Of a stretch of 64,000 nt of DNA, positions 44,840 to 52,871 are shown one piece after another. Origin of the DNA: Achromobacter pestifer (GTDB lineage: Bacteria > Pseudomonadota > Gammaproteobacteria > Burkholderiales > Burkholderiaceae_B); the NCBI RefSeq assembly GCF_902859625.1, contig NZ_CADIJX010000017.1:1-64000 (forward strand). Reading direction: 5' to 3'. A program made the translations under genes and the position numbers. Under the pieces are notes generated by a model. The model was not told where the DNA came from and ran no database searches. It saw only the letters and a list, made by a program, of their open reading frames with translations. Position 1 is the first letter of the stretch; each line of letters opens with the position of its first letter.

Positions 44840-44965
44840 ATGAAAAGATCCCTTTGGCTTTGCCTGCTGTATCTGGGCGTCCTGGCCGTGCTGCTGATCC
44901 AGGCCGATACCGCCGCCAATCTGGGCAAACCCATGGAAATCGAATTCCAGTACTCGAAATTCTAA
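44840..44965 (+). CDS. dltX: DltX-like small membrane peptide with C-terminal FxYxxF
   Basis: A 41-residue frame read directly from the DNA: one hydrophobic segment (about 5-21, LWLCLLYLGVLAVLLIQ) followed by a short periplasmic tail ending FQYSKF at the stop. This matches the FxYxxF C-terminal motif of DltX, the small partner of DltB/DltD thought to carry the acyl group on its tyrosine. GAGAGG lies 9 bp before the ATG, and the gene begins 13 bp after dltD. In Gram-positives DltX is encoded at the operon front; here it follows dltD. The assignment rests on size, topology, motif and neighbour. Confidence 0.75.
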   Translation: MKRSLWLCLLYLGVLAVLLIQADTAANLGKPMEIEFQYSKF

Positions 44966-45075
44966 AAGCGGGGCCGGCGGGGCGAGTCTGTAAATTGGTT
45001 TTTCAACGCAACCAGGGTCAGGTCACAAATCTGCAATAATCGGCTCCTCTCGCCGGAACCTCGCCCCCCGCCTCC

Positions 45076-46551
45076 ATGTTCGACCTATTCCACGGCCTAG
45101 ATCTCTGGGTTGGCCTCAGTCTTGTGTTGGCCCTGACATTCGTCCTGGCCTTTGAATTCATCAATGGCTTCCACGACACGGCGAACGCCGTGGCGACGGT
45201 CATTTACACCAAAGCCATGCCGCCGCACCTGGCGGTCGTGCTGTCGGGCATCTTCAACTTCCTGGGCGTGCTGCTGGGCGGCGTGGGCGTGGCCTACGCG
45301 ATCGTCCATCTGCTGCCCGTTGAATTGCTGATCAACGTGGATACCGGCCGCGGGCTGGCCATGGTGTTCGCCATGCTGGCGGCCGCCATCGCGTGGAACC
45401 TGGGCACCTGGTACTTCGGCATCCCCGCGTCCAGCTCACACACCCTGATCGGCTCGATCCTGGGCGTGGGTCTGGCCAACGCGCTGATCACCGATCTGCC
45501 GCTGGCCGATGGCGTCAACTGGGGCAAGGCCGTCGATATCGGCCTGTCGCTGGTGGCGTCACCGGTGGCGGGCTTCCTGGTGGCGGGTGGTCTGCTGCTG
45601 CTGCTCAAGCGCTGGCTGCCGCTGTCCAAGATGCACAAGACGCCGGATCAACGCCGTGCGATCGACAACAAAAAGCACCCGCCGTTCTGGAATCGCCTGG
45701 TGCTGGTGCTGTCGGCCATGGGCGTGAGCTTCGTGCACGGATCCAATGACGGCCAGAAGGGCATTGGCCTGATCATGCTGGTCTTGATCGGCATCGTGCC
45801 GGCCAACTTCGTGCTGGACACGACCAGCACCACGTACCAGATCGAACGCACCCGCGACGCCGCGAACCACTTGAACGTGTTCTACCAGCGCAACGAAGCC
45901 ATGCTGGGCGATTTCCTGGCGCTCAAGCGGGCGGATGCAACGACCGAACTGCCGCGCAATTTCCGCTGCGACCCGGAATTGACCTTGCCGACCATCGCCG
46001 CGCTGCAAACCGATCTGGCCGGCGTCAGCAACTACGCCGACCTGTCCGCCGAAAAGCGCATCGACGTCCGCCGCTATCTGCTGTGCCTGGACGATACGGC
46101 CAAGAAGGTGTCGCGCATCGAAGGGCTGCCCGCCCGCGAACGCGCCGACCTGCAACGCCTGCGAGCCGACCTGACCGCGACCACCGAATACGCCCCCTTC
46201 TGGGTGATCGTGGCCGTGGCCCTGGCGCTGGGAGCGGGCACCATGGTCGGCTGGCGCCGCGTGGTGCTGACCGTGGGCGAGAAGATCGGCAAGCAAGGCA
46301 TGACATACGCCCAAGGCATGTCGGCGCAAGTGACGGCCGTGGCCGCCATCGGCCTGGCCAACGTGTTCAGCCTGCCCGTGTCCACCACCCATGTGCTGTC
46401 GTCCGGCGTGGCCGGCACGATGATCGCCAACAAGACCGGATTGCAAGGCAACACGGTGCGCAACATTCTGCTGGCCTGGGTGTTGACCCTGCCCGCGTCG
46501 ATGGCGCTGGCAGCGGGCCTGTTCTGGATCGGCGTGCAGATCACCGGCTGA
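45076..46551 (+). CDS. pit: PiT family inorganic phosphate transporter
   Basis: 491-residue inner-membrane phosphate:cation symporter. Two PiT repeats are present: the first with FEFINGFHDTANAVATVI (about 28-45), the second with SFVHGSNDGQKGIG (about 222-235). A roughly 110-residue hydrophilic insert (about 255-365) lies between helices, making it the long PiT subtype. About ten membrane segments remain. No pit accessory gene (pitA-PhoU-like DUF47) is adjacent. Expression signals were not found. Confidence 0.94.
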   Translation: MFDLFHGLDLWVGLSLVLALTFVLAFEFINGFHDTANAVATVIYTKAMPPHLAVVLSGIFNFLGVLLGGVGVAYAIVHLLPVELLINVDTGRGLAMVFAMLAAAIAWNLGTWYFGIPASSSHTLIGSILGVGLANALITDLPLADGVNWGKAVDIGLSLVASPVAGFLVAGGLLLLLKRWLPLSKMHKTPDQRRAIDNKKHPPFWNRLVLVLSAMGVSFVHGSNDGQKGIGLIMLVLIGIVPANFVLDTTSTTYQIERTRDAANHLNVFYQRNEAMLGDFLALKRADATTELPRNFRCDPELTLPTIAALQTDLAGVSNYADLSAEKRIDVRRYLLCLDDTAKKVSRIEGLPARERADLQRLRADLTATTEYAPFWVIVAVALALGAGTMVGWRRVVLTVGEKIGKQGMTYAQGMSAQVTAVAAIGLANVFSLPVSTTHVLSSGVAGTMIANKTGLQGNTVRNILLAWVLTLPASMALAAGLFWIGVQITG

Positions 46552-46656
46552 TCGCGCGCCCCCCAAAGGCCGTGCAGGCAATCTGCACGGCCGATGCAAC
46601 ACTCTGGCTACCGCGCCAGGCTGTTTTCCGCCTTTGCCCGCGTCTACCATGACGCC

Positions 46657-47319
46657 ATGGCTACCCACACCCCCACTCTGCATTACCTATTTGATCCGCT
46701 TTGCGGCTGGTGCTATGGCGCCGCCCCGCTGGTGGACGCCGCACGCGGCATCGCCGGCCTGACGGTCGCCGCCCATGGTGGCGGCATGATGACCGGCAGC
46801 AACCGCCAGCCCGTCACCGACGCACTGCGCCGCTACGTCATGCCCCACGACGAACGCATCGCCGGCATGACCGGACAGGTGTTCGGCAAGGATTACTTCG
46901 ACGGCTTGCTGCGCGATGCGGATGCCGTGTTCGATTCCGAACCGCCCACCACTGCCATTCTGGCCGCCGACGCCGTGGCCGGCCGTGGGCTGGACCTGCT
47001 CAAGCGCCTGCAACGCGCGCACTATGTGCAAGGCTTGCGCATCGCCAAGGCCGATGTGCTGAAGACGCTGGCCAGGGAAATTGGCCTGGACGGCGATGCC
47101 TTCGACGCCGCCTACGCCGCCGCCGAAGGGGCGGATACGGCCGCCCACATCGCCGCCAGCCGCAAATTGCTGGCGCAGGTTGGCGGCTCGGGCTTTCCGA
47201 CGATGGCGCTGGAACACAATGGTGTCTTCACGCTGCTGGAGCCCAGCCGCTATCTGGGCCGCCCGGCCCAATGGCAGGCGGACCTGCGCGAACGCATCCA
47301 GGGCCAGGCCAGGGTCTAG
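46657..47319 (+). CDS. DsbA family thioredoxin-fold protein (FrnE-like)
   Basis: 220-residue cytoplasmic thioredoxin-fold protein with C16-G-W-C19 in FDPLCGWCYGAAP near the N-terminus and a helical insert. FPTMALEHNG carries the cis-proline loop (GGSGFP). There is no signal peptide, so it is a FrnE or isomerase-like member and not periplasmic DsbA. The ATG at 46657 is preferred; the open frame goes 21 codons further. It is convergent with a GST gene. Confidence 0.87.
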   Translation: MATHTPTLHYLFDPLCGWCYGAAPLVDAARGIAGLTVAAHGGGMMTGSNRQPVTDALRRYVMPHDERIAGMTGQVFGKDYFDGLLRDADAVFDSEPPTTAILAADAVAGRGLDLLKRLQRAHYVQGLRIAKADVLKTLAREIGLDGDAFDAAYAAAEGADTAAHIAASRKLLAQVGGSGFPTMALEHNGVFTLLEPSRYLGRPAQWQADLRERIQGQARV

Positions 47320-47348
47320 GGTCCAGGCCTGCCCCGCCGCGACGGGCG

Positions 47349-47963
47349 TCAGTTCTCTTCGATATCGCCATCCCGCTGCAACGCCCGGTGCATCGCCGGG
47401 CGATTTCCCAAGCGCTCGACATAGGCGCCGAACACCGGCGATTCGGGCATCACCTTCATCTGCATCATGTATTGCAGCGCGCCGCCCAGCACGATATCCA
47501 CAGCCGAGAAGTGGGCGCCTAGAAAATAGGGGCGCGTTTGCAGGACGCGCGTCAGCACCTGTTCCACCTCGTCCGCTGATCCCCAGCCCTGGCCGCTGGG
47601 CTCGTACGGCCGTTTGACGATGCGTTCAACCATCGCGGGCTCGAACACGCCGGTCGAATAAGACAGCCAGGTCAGATAGGGGCCGCGATTCGCGTCGCCG
47701 ACCTGCGGACCCAGCCCTTTCTCTGGGAACATGTCCGTCAGATACAGCGCAATGGCCGGAGTTTCAAATATGGGCACCCCGTCATGCACCAGTGCCGGCA
47801 CTTTGCGGTGCGGATGAATGTCAACGTAGTCCGCAGGCATGTGGCCCGCACTATCGGTGCCACGGATCGACACCATTTCAGTGTCATAGGGCACGCCCAG
47901 TTCCTCAAGCAACCACAGGACCCTGAACGACCGCGAGCGCGGCGCATGGTAGAGCGTAAGCAT
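47349..47963 (-). CDS. Glutathione S-transferase family protein
   Basis: 204 residues with the N-terminal thioredoxin-like domain (MLTLYHAPRSRSFRVLWLLEELGVPY, RKVPALVHDGVPIFETPAIALYL) and a helical C-terminal domain. The catalytic Ser/Tyr position is S10 or S12 near the start. It resembles the beta/theta-like GSTs of betaproteobacteria. Substrate unknown. Confidence 0.9.
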   Translation of the reverse strand: MLTLYHAPRSRSFRVLWLLEELGVPYDTEMVSIRGTDSAGHMPADYVDIHPHRKVPALVHDGVPIFETPAIALYLTDMFPEKGLGPQVGDANRGPYLTWLSYSTGVFEPAMVERIVKRPYEPSGQGWGSADEVEQVLTRVLQTRPYFLGAHFSAVDIVLGGALQYMMQMKVMPESPVFGAYVERLGNRPAMHRALQRDGDIEEN

Positions 47964-48006
47964 GATCGGCCTCCTTGAAGAGTCCGGTCATTTTGCCTGG
48001 ATGGTC

Positions 48007-48354
48007 TTAGCCCGCCAAGGCCAGCAACACCCCGTATCCCGCCATGCCCAGCAACACGGCCACGCCGGTATTGCTGACCAGACGCGCGGCCACGCCCGTG
48101 ACCACCAGGCCGCCCACGTATGGCGCCAGACGGGCCGCGTCAGCGCCCGCATCCAGCAGATCCGGCACGATGACGGCCGCCGCGATGCCCGCCAGCAAAC
48201 TGGGGCCCAGCGCGGCCAGCGCCGAGCCTTCGCGCGACAGATGCCGCAGCAGGCGACTGCGTTCGGACAGCATGAATGGCAGCGCGCGCGTCAGATACGT
48301 AATGACGGCCATCGCCGTCACCGCGCCCCAGAAACCCAAGCCTTCGACGTTCAT
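48007..48354 (-). CDS. azlD: AzlD-type branched-chain amino acid export subunit
   Basis: 115-residue membrane protein with four hydrophobic segments, the AzlD/YgaH size. VTAMAVITYLTRALPFML at the N-terminus is the family signature. It overlaps azlC by 4 bp. AzlCD pairs export branched-chain amino acids or analogues. Confidence 0.9.
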   Translation of the reverse strand: MNVEGLGFWGAVTAMAVITYLTRALPFMLSERSRLLRHLSREGSALAALGPSLLAGIAAAVIVPDLLDAGADAARLAPYVGGLVVTGVAARLVSNTGVAVLLGMAGYGVLLALAG

Positions 48355-49097
48355 GCGGACCTCTTCAGACGATAGACGGCGCAGCCGATGACGGCGCCCA
48401 CCAGGATGGCCAGACTGCCATGCCCCAGCGCGGCCACCACGCCGGCCCCCGCCACCGCGGCAATGACAGGCAGGCCCATGCCCCGCTTGGCGCTCTGGCA
48501 GACAAGCGCCATGAACAGCGCCGGCAAGGCAAAGCGCATCACCTGCGACAACATGGGGAAATGGCGCTCCAGGCCATCGCCGGCATACACGCCAACGGCG
48601 GTTCCGGCGATCCAGGTCAGCCAGGCACCCAGCCCCAGCGCAATCATCCAGTCCTGGCGGCGGCCTGGCGGCACGCTTTGCAGGCGGTTGAACGCCGTGG
48701 CAAAGACTTCATCGGTCAGCAGAAAAGCGACCTTCAGACGGTCGCGCAGCGCGGCGGGCAAAAAGCGCGACAACAGCGGCCCATAGAGCAAGTGGCGGGC
48801 GTTCAGCAGCGAACACAGCGCCACGACCCAGAGCCAGGGCGTGCCGGCCTTGATCGATGCCAGCAACAGGAACTGGCTGGCGCCGGCATAGACGAACACG
48901 GAAATCAGGACGACTTGCAGTGGGGTCAGGCCGGCCGCGACACCCGCGATGCCAAAGGTCACGGCCACGGGGAAATAGCCAATCATGACGGGCAGGCAGG
49001 ACTTCAGCCCATCGATGCGCGCGCTGCCTGCCAGGGCAGGCGCGCGGGGGGAAGACGTCTCCAAGATGCTTTTCGCTTGTTCATTGTGGTGAAACAA
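48351..49097 (-). CDS. azlC: AzlC-type branched-chain amino acid export subunit
   Basis: 248-residue membrane protein with about seven segments. GLKSCLPVMIGYFPVAVTFGIAG and NARHLLYGPLLSRFLP are AzlC/YgaZ signatures. It overlaps azlD by 4 bp, giving an azlCD operon. The start is uncertain: the listed start is a TTG without ribosome site, and a TTG near residue 12 is an alternative; no ATG fits. Confidence 0.88.
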   Translation of the reverse strand: MFHHNEQAKSILETSSPRAPALAGSARIDGLKSCLPVMIGYFPVAVTFGIAGVAAGLTPLQVVLISVFVYAGASQFLLLASIKAGTPWLWVVALCSLLNARHLLYGPLLSRFLPAALRDRLKVAFLLTDEVFATAFNRLQSVPPGRRQDWMIALGLGAWLTWIAGTAVGVYAGDGLERHFPMLSQVMRFALPALFMALVCQSAKRGMGLPVIAAVAGAGVVAALGHGSLAILVGAVIGCAVYRLKRSA

Positions 49098-49142
49098 GCG
49101 AGTAGTTTACCTACCCCGAGTCGCTGCCTCGAGGCCGCGATT

Positions 49143-49460
49143 TCACTGCTCTGGCGCACCCAGCGCCCGCAGGTGCGCTTTCAGGCGCCGGACTTCCTGG
49201 CTCAGGTCCAGGATCAACGCCACGGCGTCCAGGCTGGCGCCGAAGTCGTGCTCCAAGCGGCGCGCATGCAGCGCGCGTTGCAGGTCGACGCTGTAGAAGC
49301 ACCATTCCGCACGCTGCGGGCTATTGGCGTTGACGATGCCGACTTCAACCAATTGGGCAACCCATTCCACTTCCGCGCCGCAGGCGCGGGCCAGGTCGTC
49401 CGCGCTGAGCGGCTGCGATTTGCCCACGACGGTGGCGCTGGTGATGACAAGCTTCTTCAT
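49143..49460 (-). CDS. cbpM: CbpM chaperone modulator
   Basis: 105-residue MerR-like protein that binds the J-domain of CbpA and inhibits it. LSADDLARACGAEVEWVAQLVEVGIV forms the helix-turn-helix-like fold and the C-terminal helix DLSQEVRRLKAHL the dimer part. The ATG at 49460 follows GGGGG at 7 bp and lies 2 bp after the cbpA stop; the extra upstream TTG is unlikely. Confidence 0.9.
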   Translation of the reverse strand: MKKLVITSATVVGKSQPLSADDLARACGAEVEWVAQLVEVGIVNANSPQRAEWCFYSVDLQRALHARRLEHDFGASLDAVALILDLSQEVRRLKAHLRALGAPEQ

Positions 49461-49462
49461 GG

Positions 49463-50404
49463 TCAAACCCCCAAGTGGCGCCGTGGGTTGAAAGGCACAT
49501 CCTGCTGTAGCTTCCGGTAGGCCGCCCGGGCGGCCTCGCTATCTGCCGGCGGCAGCACCAGGTCCAGCACCAGGTACAAATCCCCCGGCGGATCGCCCGG
49601 AATGCCGCGTCCGCGCAACCGCAGCTTGCGCCCATTGCCCGACCCGGCCGGGATCGACACCTCGACCGTACCGCCCGGCGTGGGCGTATCCACCTGCGCG
49701 CCCAGCGCGGCTTCCCAGGGGGCGACGGGCAACGTCATATAGAGGTCACGGCCTTCCGCCCGATAGCGTGGGTGGGGCTTGAAGCGCACTTCCAGATACA
49801 GGTCGCCGTTTTCCCCGCCGCCATAGCCGGGCATGCCCTGCCCCGCCAGCCGGATGTACTGGCCTTCACGCACACCCGGGGGAATGCGCACGCTGAGCGT
49901 GCGGGTCTTCATGTGGGGATGGCCCTGGTCGTCCATCTCCATCGATCTCAGGCTGATGTCGCGCGTGGCGCCCTTGAGCGCGTCTTCCAGGTCCACTTCG
50001 ATGGCGGCATGATGGTCGTCGCCGCGCGCGCGGAAGTCCTGCTGACGCGGGCCGCCTCGCTGGCCACGGCCGCCAAACAGCGACGAAAAGAACTCGCTGA
50101 ACTGCGCTTCGTCGCCGGGCGCCGCGCCTCGATGGAATTCAAAACCTTCGTCCCATCCAGGCGGCGGCTGGAAGCCGCCGTCGGACGACACGCCGGCGGC
50201 AAGATTGTCGTAGGCCAGCCGTTTTTCCTGGTCGCGCAAGACGTCATAGGCTTCGTTGACGTCGCGCATGCGGACCTCGGCGTCGCTTTCCTTGCTGACG
50301 TCGGGATGATATTTGCGGGCGAGCTTGCGGTAAGCACGCCGGATTTCGTCTTCGGAGGCGCTGCGCTCCACCCCGAGAATGCTGTAGTAGTCCTTGAACT
50401 CCAT
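49463..50404 (-). CDS. cbpA: Curved-DNA-binding J-domain protein CbpA
   Basis: DnaJ-type co-chaperone of 313 residues without zinc fingers. The J domain has the HPD motif at 33-35 and begins MEFKDYYSILGVERSA; a G/F linker and two C-terminal substrate domains follow. The ATG at 50404 with AAGGTGAG 7 bp upstream is used in place of a GTG four codons earlier. It stimulates DnaK and binds curved DNA in E. coli. A heat-shock-like promoter lies 67 bp upstream. Confidence 0.93.
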   Translation of the reverse strand: MEFKDYYSILGVERSASEDEIRRAYRKLARKYHPDVSKESDAEVRMRDVNEAYDVLRDQEKRLAYDNLAAGVSSDGGFQPPPGWDEGFEFHRGAAPGDEAQFSEFFSSLFGGRGQRGGPRQQDFRARGDDHHAAIEVDLEDALKGATRDISLRSMEMDDQGHPHMKTRTLSVRIPPGVREGQYIRLAGQGMPGYGGGENGDLYLEVRFKPHPRYRAEGRDLYMTLPVAPWEAALGAQVDTPTPGGTVEVSIPAGSGNGRKLRLRGRGIPGDPPGDLYLVLDLVLPPADSEAARAAYRKLQQDVPFNPRRHLGV

Positions 50405-50470
50405 ATTCCAGCTCACCTTAAGGGTTTCGGCCGCATCGGGCGGTGCCGCGTCCGGCCTTGAATATCAAGA

Positions 50471-50498
50471 AGATAGGGGTTGCGAACCGATTTTTCAA
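50471..50498 (-). promoter_or_regulatory. Sigma-32-like promoter of cbpA-cbpM
   Basis: Minus-strand TTGAAA (50493-50498), 13-bp spacer and CCCCTATCT (50471-50479) resemble the heat-shock consensus CTTGAAA-N13-CCCCATNT with one inserted base in the -10 part. Placement fits a 60-70 bp leader before cbpA. Confidence 0.6.
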
Positions 50499-50599
50499 TG
50501 CGCAATATCAGCTGCCGACGTGCGTGCATAATGTCAGGTTGCCCCGATTCCAGGGCGTGGCCGGCCGTCTCCGGCCAGGATCAGACATAGGAACCGATC

Positions 50600-51085
50600 G
50601 TGCTGGAAATCATTGACGTTGACTTCTCCAATCCGGACCACGGCCGCCAGGTGCTGGCCATGCTGAACGACTATGCCAGCGGCCCCATGGGCGGCAACTC
50701 ACCGCTGCCGGAATACGCGCAGCAGAACCTGATCGCCGAACTGGCTCGCCGCCCGACCGCCCACGCCTTGCTGGCCCAGGTCGATGGCCAGCCCGCTGGC
50801 GTGGCGATCTACCTGGAAGGCTTCTCCACCTTTGCCTGCCGGCCGCTCATCAATCTGCACGACCTGGGCGTGTCCTCGCGCTTCCAGGGTCAGGGCGTTG
50901 GCAAACAGCTGCTGAGCGCACTAGAGGATCGGGCCCGTCAGATGGGCTGCTGCAAGATCACGCTGGAAGTGCTGGAAGGCAATGCCGTCGCCCAGGGCCT
51001 GTACCGCAAATTGGGCTTTGAAGGCTATGCGCTGGACGACACCACGGGCCGCGCGATGTTCTGGCAAAAGAAACTTGTCGCATGA
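50600..51085 (+). CDS. GNAT family N-acetyltransferase
   Basis: 161-residue acetyl-CoA-dependent transferase. The acetyl-CoA loop is SSRFQGQGVGKQLLSALE (about 92-109) and the C-terminal EGNAVAQGLYRKLGFEGY is typical of motif B. The substrate is unknown. A GTG start with TAGGAA upstream is used. It is divergent from cbpA. Confidence 0.88.
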   Translation: MLEIIDVDFSNPDHGRQVLAMLNDYASGPMGGNSPLPEYAQQNLIAELARRPTAHALLAQVDGQPAGVAIYLEGFSTFACRPLINLHDLGVSSRFQGQGVGKQLLSALEDRARQMGCCKITLEVLEGNAVAQGLYRKLGFEGYALDDTTGRAMFWQKKLVA

Positions 51086-51157
51086 GTGGCGTAGTATTTG
51101 TTTTTTGCCGAGCGGCATCCTTTGAACACGCCGCCGGCCCACACCGCAGGATTCACG

Positions 51158-51487
51158 ATGAAGATGAGCAACATCCCCTTCGGCACCACGGACTGGTCCG
51201 AGGTGGAACGCACTGAACACGCTGGCGACACCGGCATGGCCTATTGGCGCACCCGGCAGTTCGGCGACCTGCGGGTCCGCATGGTGGAATACACGCCGGG
51301 CTATCTGGCCGACCACTGGTGCAGCAAGGGCCATATCCTGTTCTGTCTGGAAGGCGAACTGCATACCGAGCTGGAAGACGGCCGGCAGTTCGTCCTGACC
51401 CCGGGCATGAGCTATCAGGTGGCTGACCAGGCCGAGCCGCATCGCTCGTCCACCACCACGGGCGCCAAGCTCTTCATCGTCGACTGA
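51158..51487 (+). CDS. DHCW-motif cupin-fold protein
   Basis: 109-residue cupin. YLADHWCSKGHILFCLEGELHTELEDG holds the hallmark D52-H-W-C55 with H59, and MSYQVADQAEPHRS gives the second metal-side histidine. Start at 51158 (ATG with CAGGA upstream) in place of the longer frame. Members are called DHCW-motif cupins; function is unproven. Confidence 0.82.
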   Translation: MKMSNIPFGTTDWSEVERTEHAGDTGMAYWRTRQFGDLRVRMVEYTPGYLADHWCSKGHILFCLEGELHTELEDGRQFVLTPGMSYQVADQAEPHRSSTTTGAKLFIVD

Positions 51488-51603
51488 CGCGCCGGCGCGA
51501 CACGCGAAATTGCAATTGCGTTACGCTTTGCCATTCACGCGGCGCCGCGCCATCCGTCGGTTCCGCACCGCCATCCACGACCCCGCCTGACCGGAGACAA
51601 GAT

Positions 51604-52239
51604 TTGGGCGCCCCGATTACGCTATACGTTGATTCCCAGTTTCTCAGCCCGTACGCCATGTCGGCCTATGTGGCGCTGACTGAAAAGAAATTATCCTTCG
51701 AGTTGCGCCCGATCGATCTGGAAGCGGGCGAGCAACGGATGCAACCGTATCAATGCCGCGCGCTGACGGCACGTGTGCCCGCGCTCACGCATGACGGCTT
51801 CAACCTGACCGAATCCAGCGTCATCGCGGAATACCTGGAAGACGTATTCCCCGCGCCTGCGCATACCGCGCTGTATCCCCAAGCGACGCGCGAACGGGCC
51901 CGCGCCCGCCAGTTGCAGGCCTGGTTGCGCAGCGACCTGGCCGCGCTGCGTCAGGAACGTCCCACGGAAACAGTGTTCTACGGTGCCGCCGGCCAGCCCC
52001 TGTCCGACGCCGCGCACGCGGCCTCGGCCAAGCTGATCCAGGTGGCCAGCTACCTTATTGGCGTGGACCAGACCTCCCTGTTCGATGAATGGTGTATTGC
52101 CGACACGGACTTGGCGGTCATGCTGAAGCGCCTGGCGCTGGACGACCTGCCCGACTCCCTGCGCGCTTATGCCGACGCCCAATGGCAACGGCCCTCTGTC
52201 CAGAAATGGCTGGAGCACAACGCCGACGCGCGGGCCTGA
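51604..52239 (+). CDS. yfcF: Glutathione transferase (YfcF-like)
   Basis: 211-residue GST. The N-terminal domain APITLYVDSQFLSPYAMSAYVAL with S14 region and the ARVPALTHDGFNLTESSVIAEYLEDVF segment match YfcF. A TTG start is used because GGAGA lies 6 bp before it; no ATG fits the fold start. It is the first of a row of plus-strand genes ending with the VOC gene. Confidence 0.85.
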   Translation: MGAPITLYVDSQFLSPYAMSAYVALTEKKLSFELRPIDLEAGEQRMQPYQCRALTARVPALTHDGFNLTESSVIAEYLEDVFPAPAHTALYPQATRERARARQLQAWLRSDLAALRQERPTETVFYGAAGQPLSDAAHAASAKLIQVASYLIGVDQTSLFDEWCIADTDLAVMLKRLALDDLPDSLRAYADAQWQRPSVQKWLEHNADARA

Positions 52240-52257
52240 CAGCCGCCCGGGGCCGCG

Positions 52258-52662
52258 ATGCAATTACTGGATCACGTCTCCATCACGGTTTCCGGGCTGT
52301 CTGATGCCCGGCCGTTCTATGACGCCGTGATGCAGGCACTGGGCGCGGCCAAGGTCTATGACCGGCCCGACGCCCTGGGCTACGGCGAACGTTGCGGCCC
52401 GGGCAGCGGCCAGCACACCTACTTGTCCGTCCTGACTACCCCCGGCGCGTCGCCCGACCCGGCTGGCGCCCGCCACCACTGGTGCTTCAAGGCGTCCAAC
52501 CGCGCTACCGTCGACGCATTCCACGCCGCGGGCCTGGCTCACGGCGGCCGCGATGGGGGCGCACCCGGGCTGCGCGAGCACTATCATCCGCAGTATTACG
52601 CCGCCTTTCTGCTGGACCCCGACGGCAACCGCATCGAAGCCGTCTGCCACCACGACGGCTGA
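52258..52662 (+). CDS. VOC family (glyoxalase-like) protein
   Basis: 134-residue single VOC module. MQLLDHVSITVSGLSDARPFYDAVMQALG starts the fold with a metal-side histidine, and FLLDPDGNRIEAVCHHDG ends it with the glutamate. Probably a dioxygenase- or isomerase-like enzyme; substrate unknown. It lies 18 bp after the GST gene. Confidence 0.88.
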   Translation: MQLLDHVSITVSGLSDARPFYDAVMQALGAAKVYDRPDALGYGERCGPGSGQHTYLSVLTTPGASPDPAGARHHWCFKASNRATVDAFHAAGLAHGGRDGGAPGLREHYHPQYYAAFLLDPDGNRIEAVCHHDG

Positions 52663-52871
52663 CCCAGGCGCAATGCGCGTCCGGCGCCCGGGTTTGACTG
52701 CCCGCGCGCCAAAAAAGGGACAGAGACTTCACGATCTTTGACTGCCATCAACCGACCCGATGTTGCGACGCAGCATTCTATGCGGTGTAATGGGGAGGTC
52801 AACTCGGCCGGTTCCACTCGGGATCGGCCCGGCGGCCTTCCGCCGTCGGGAGCAACTTACAGGAGATCGCC

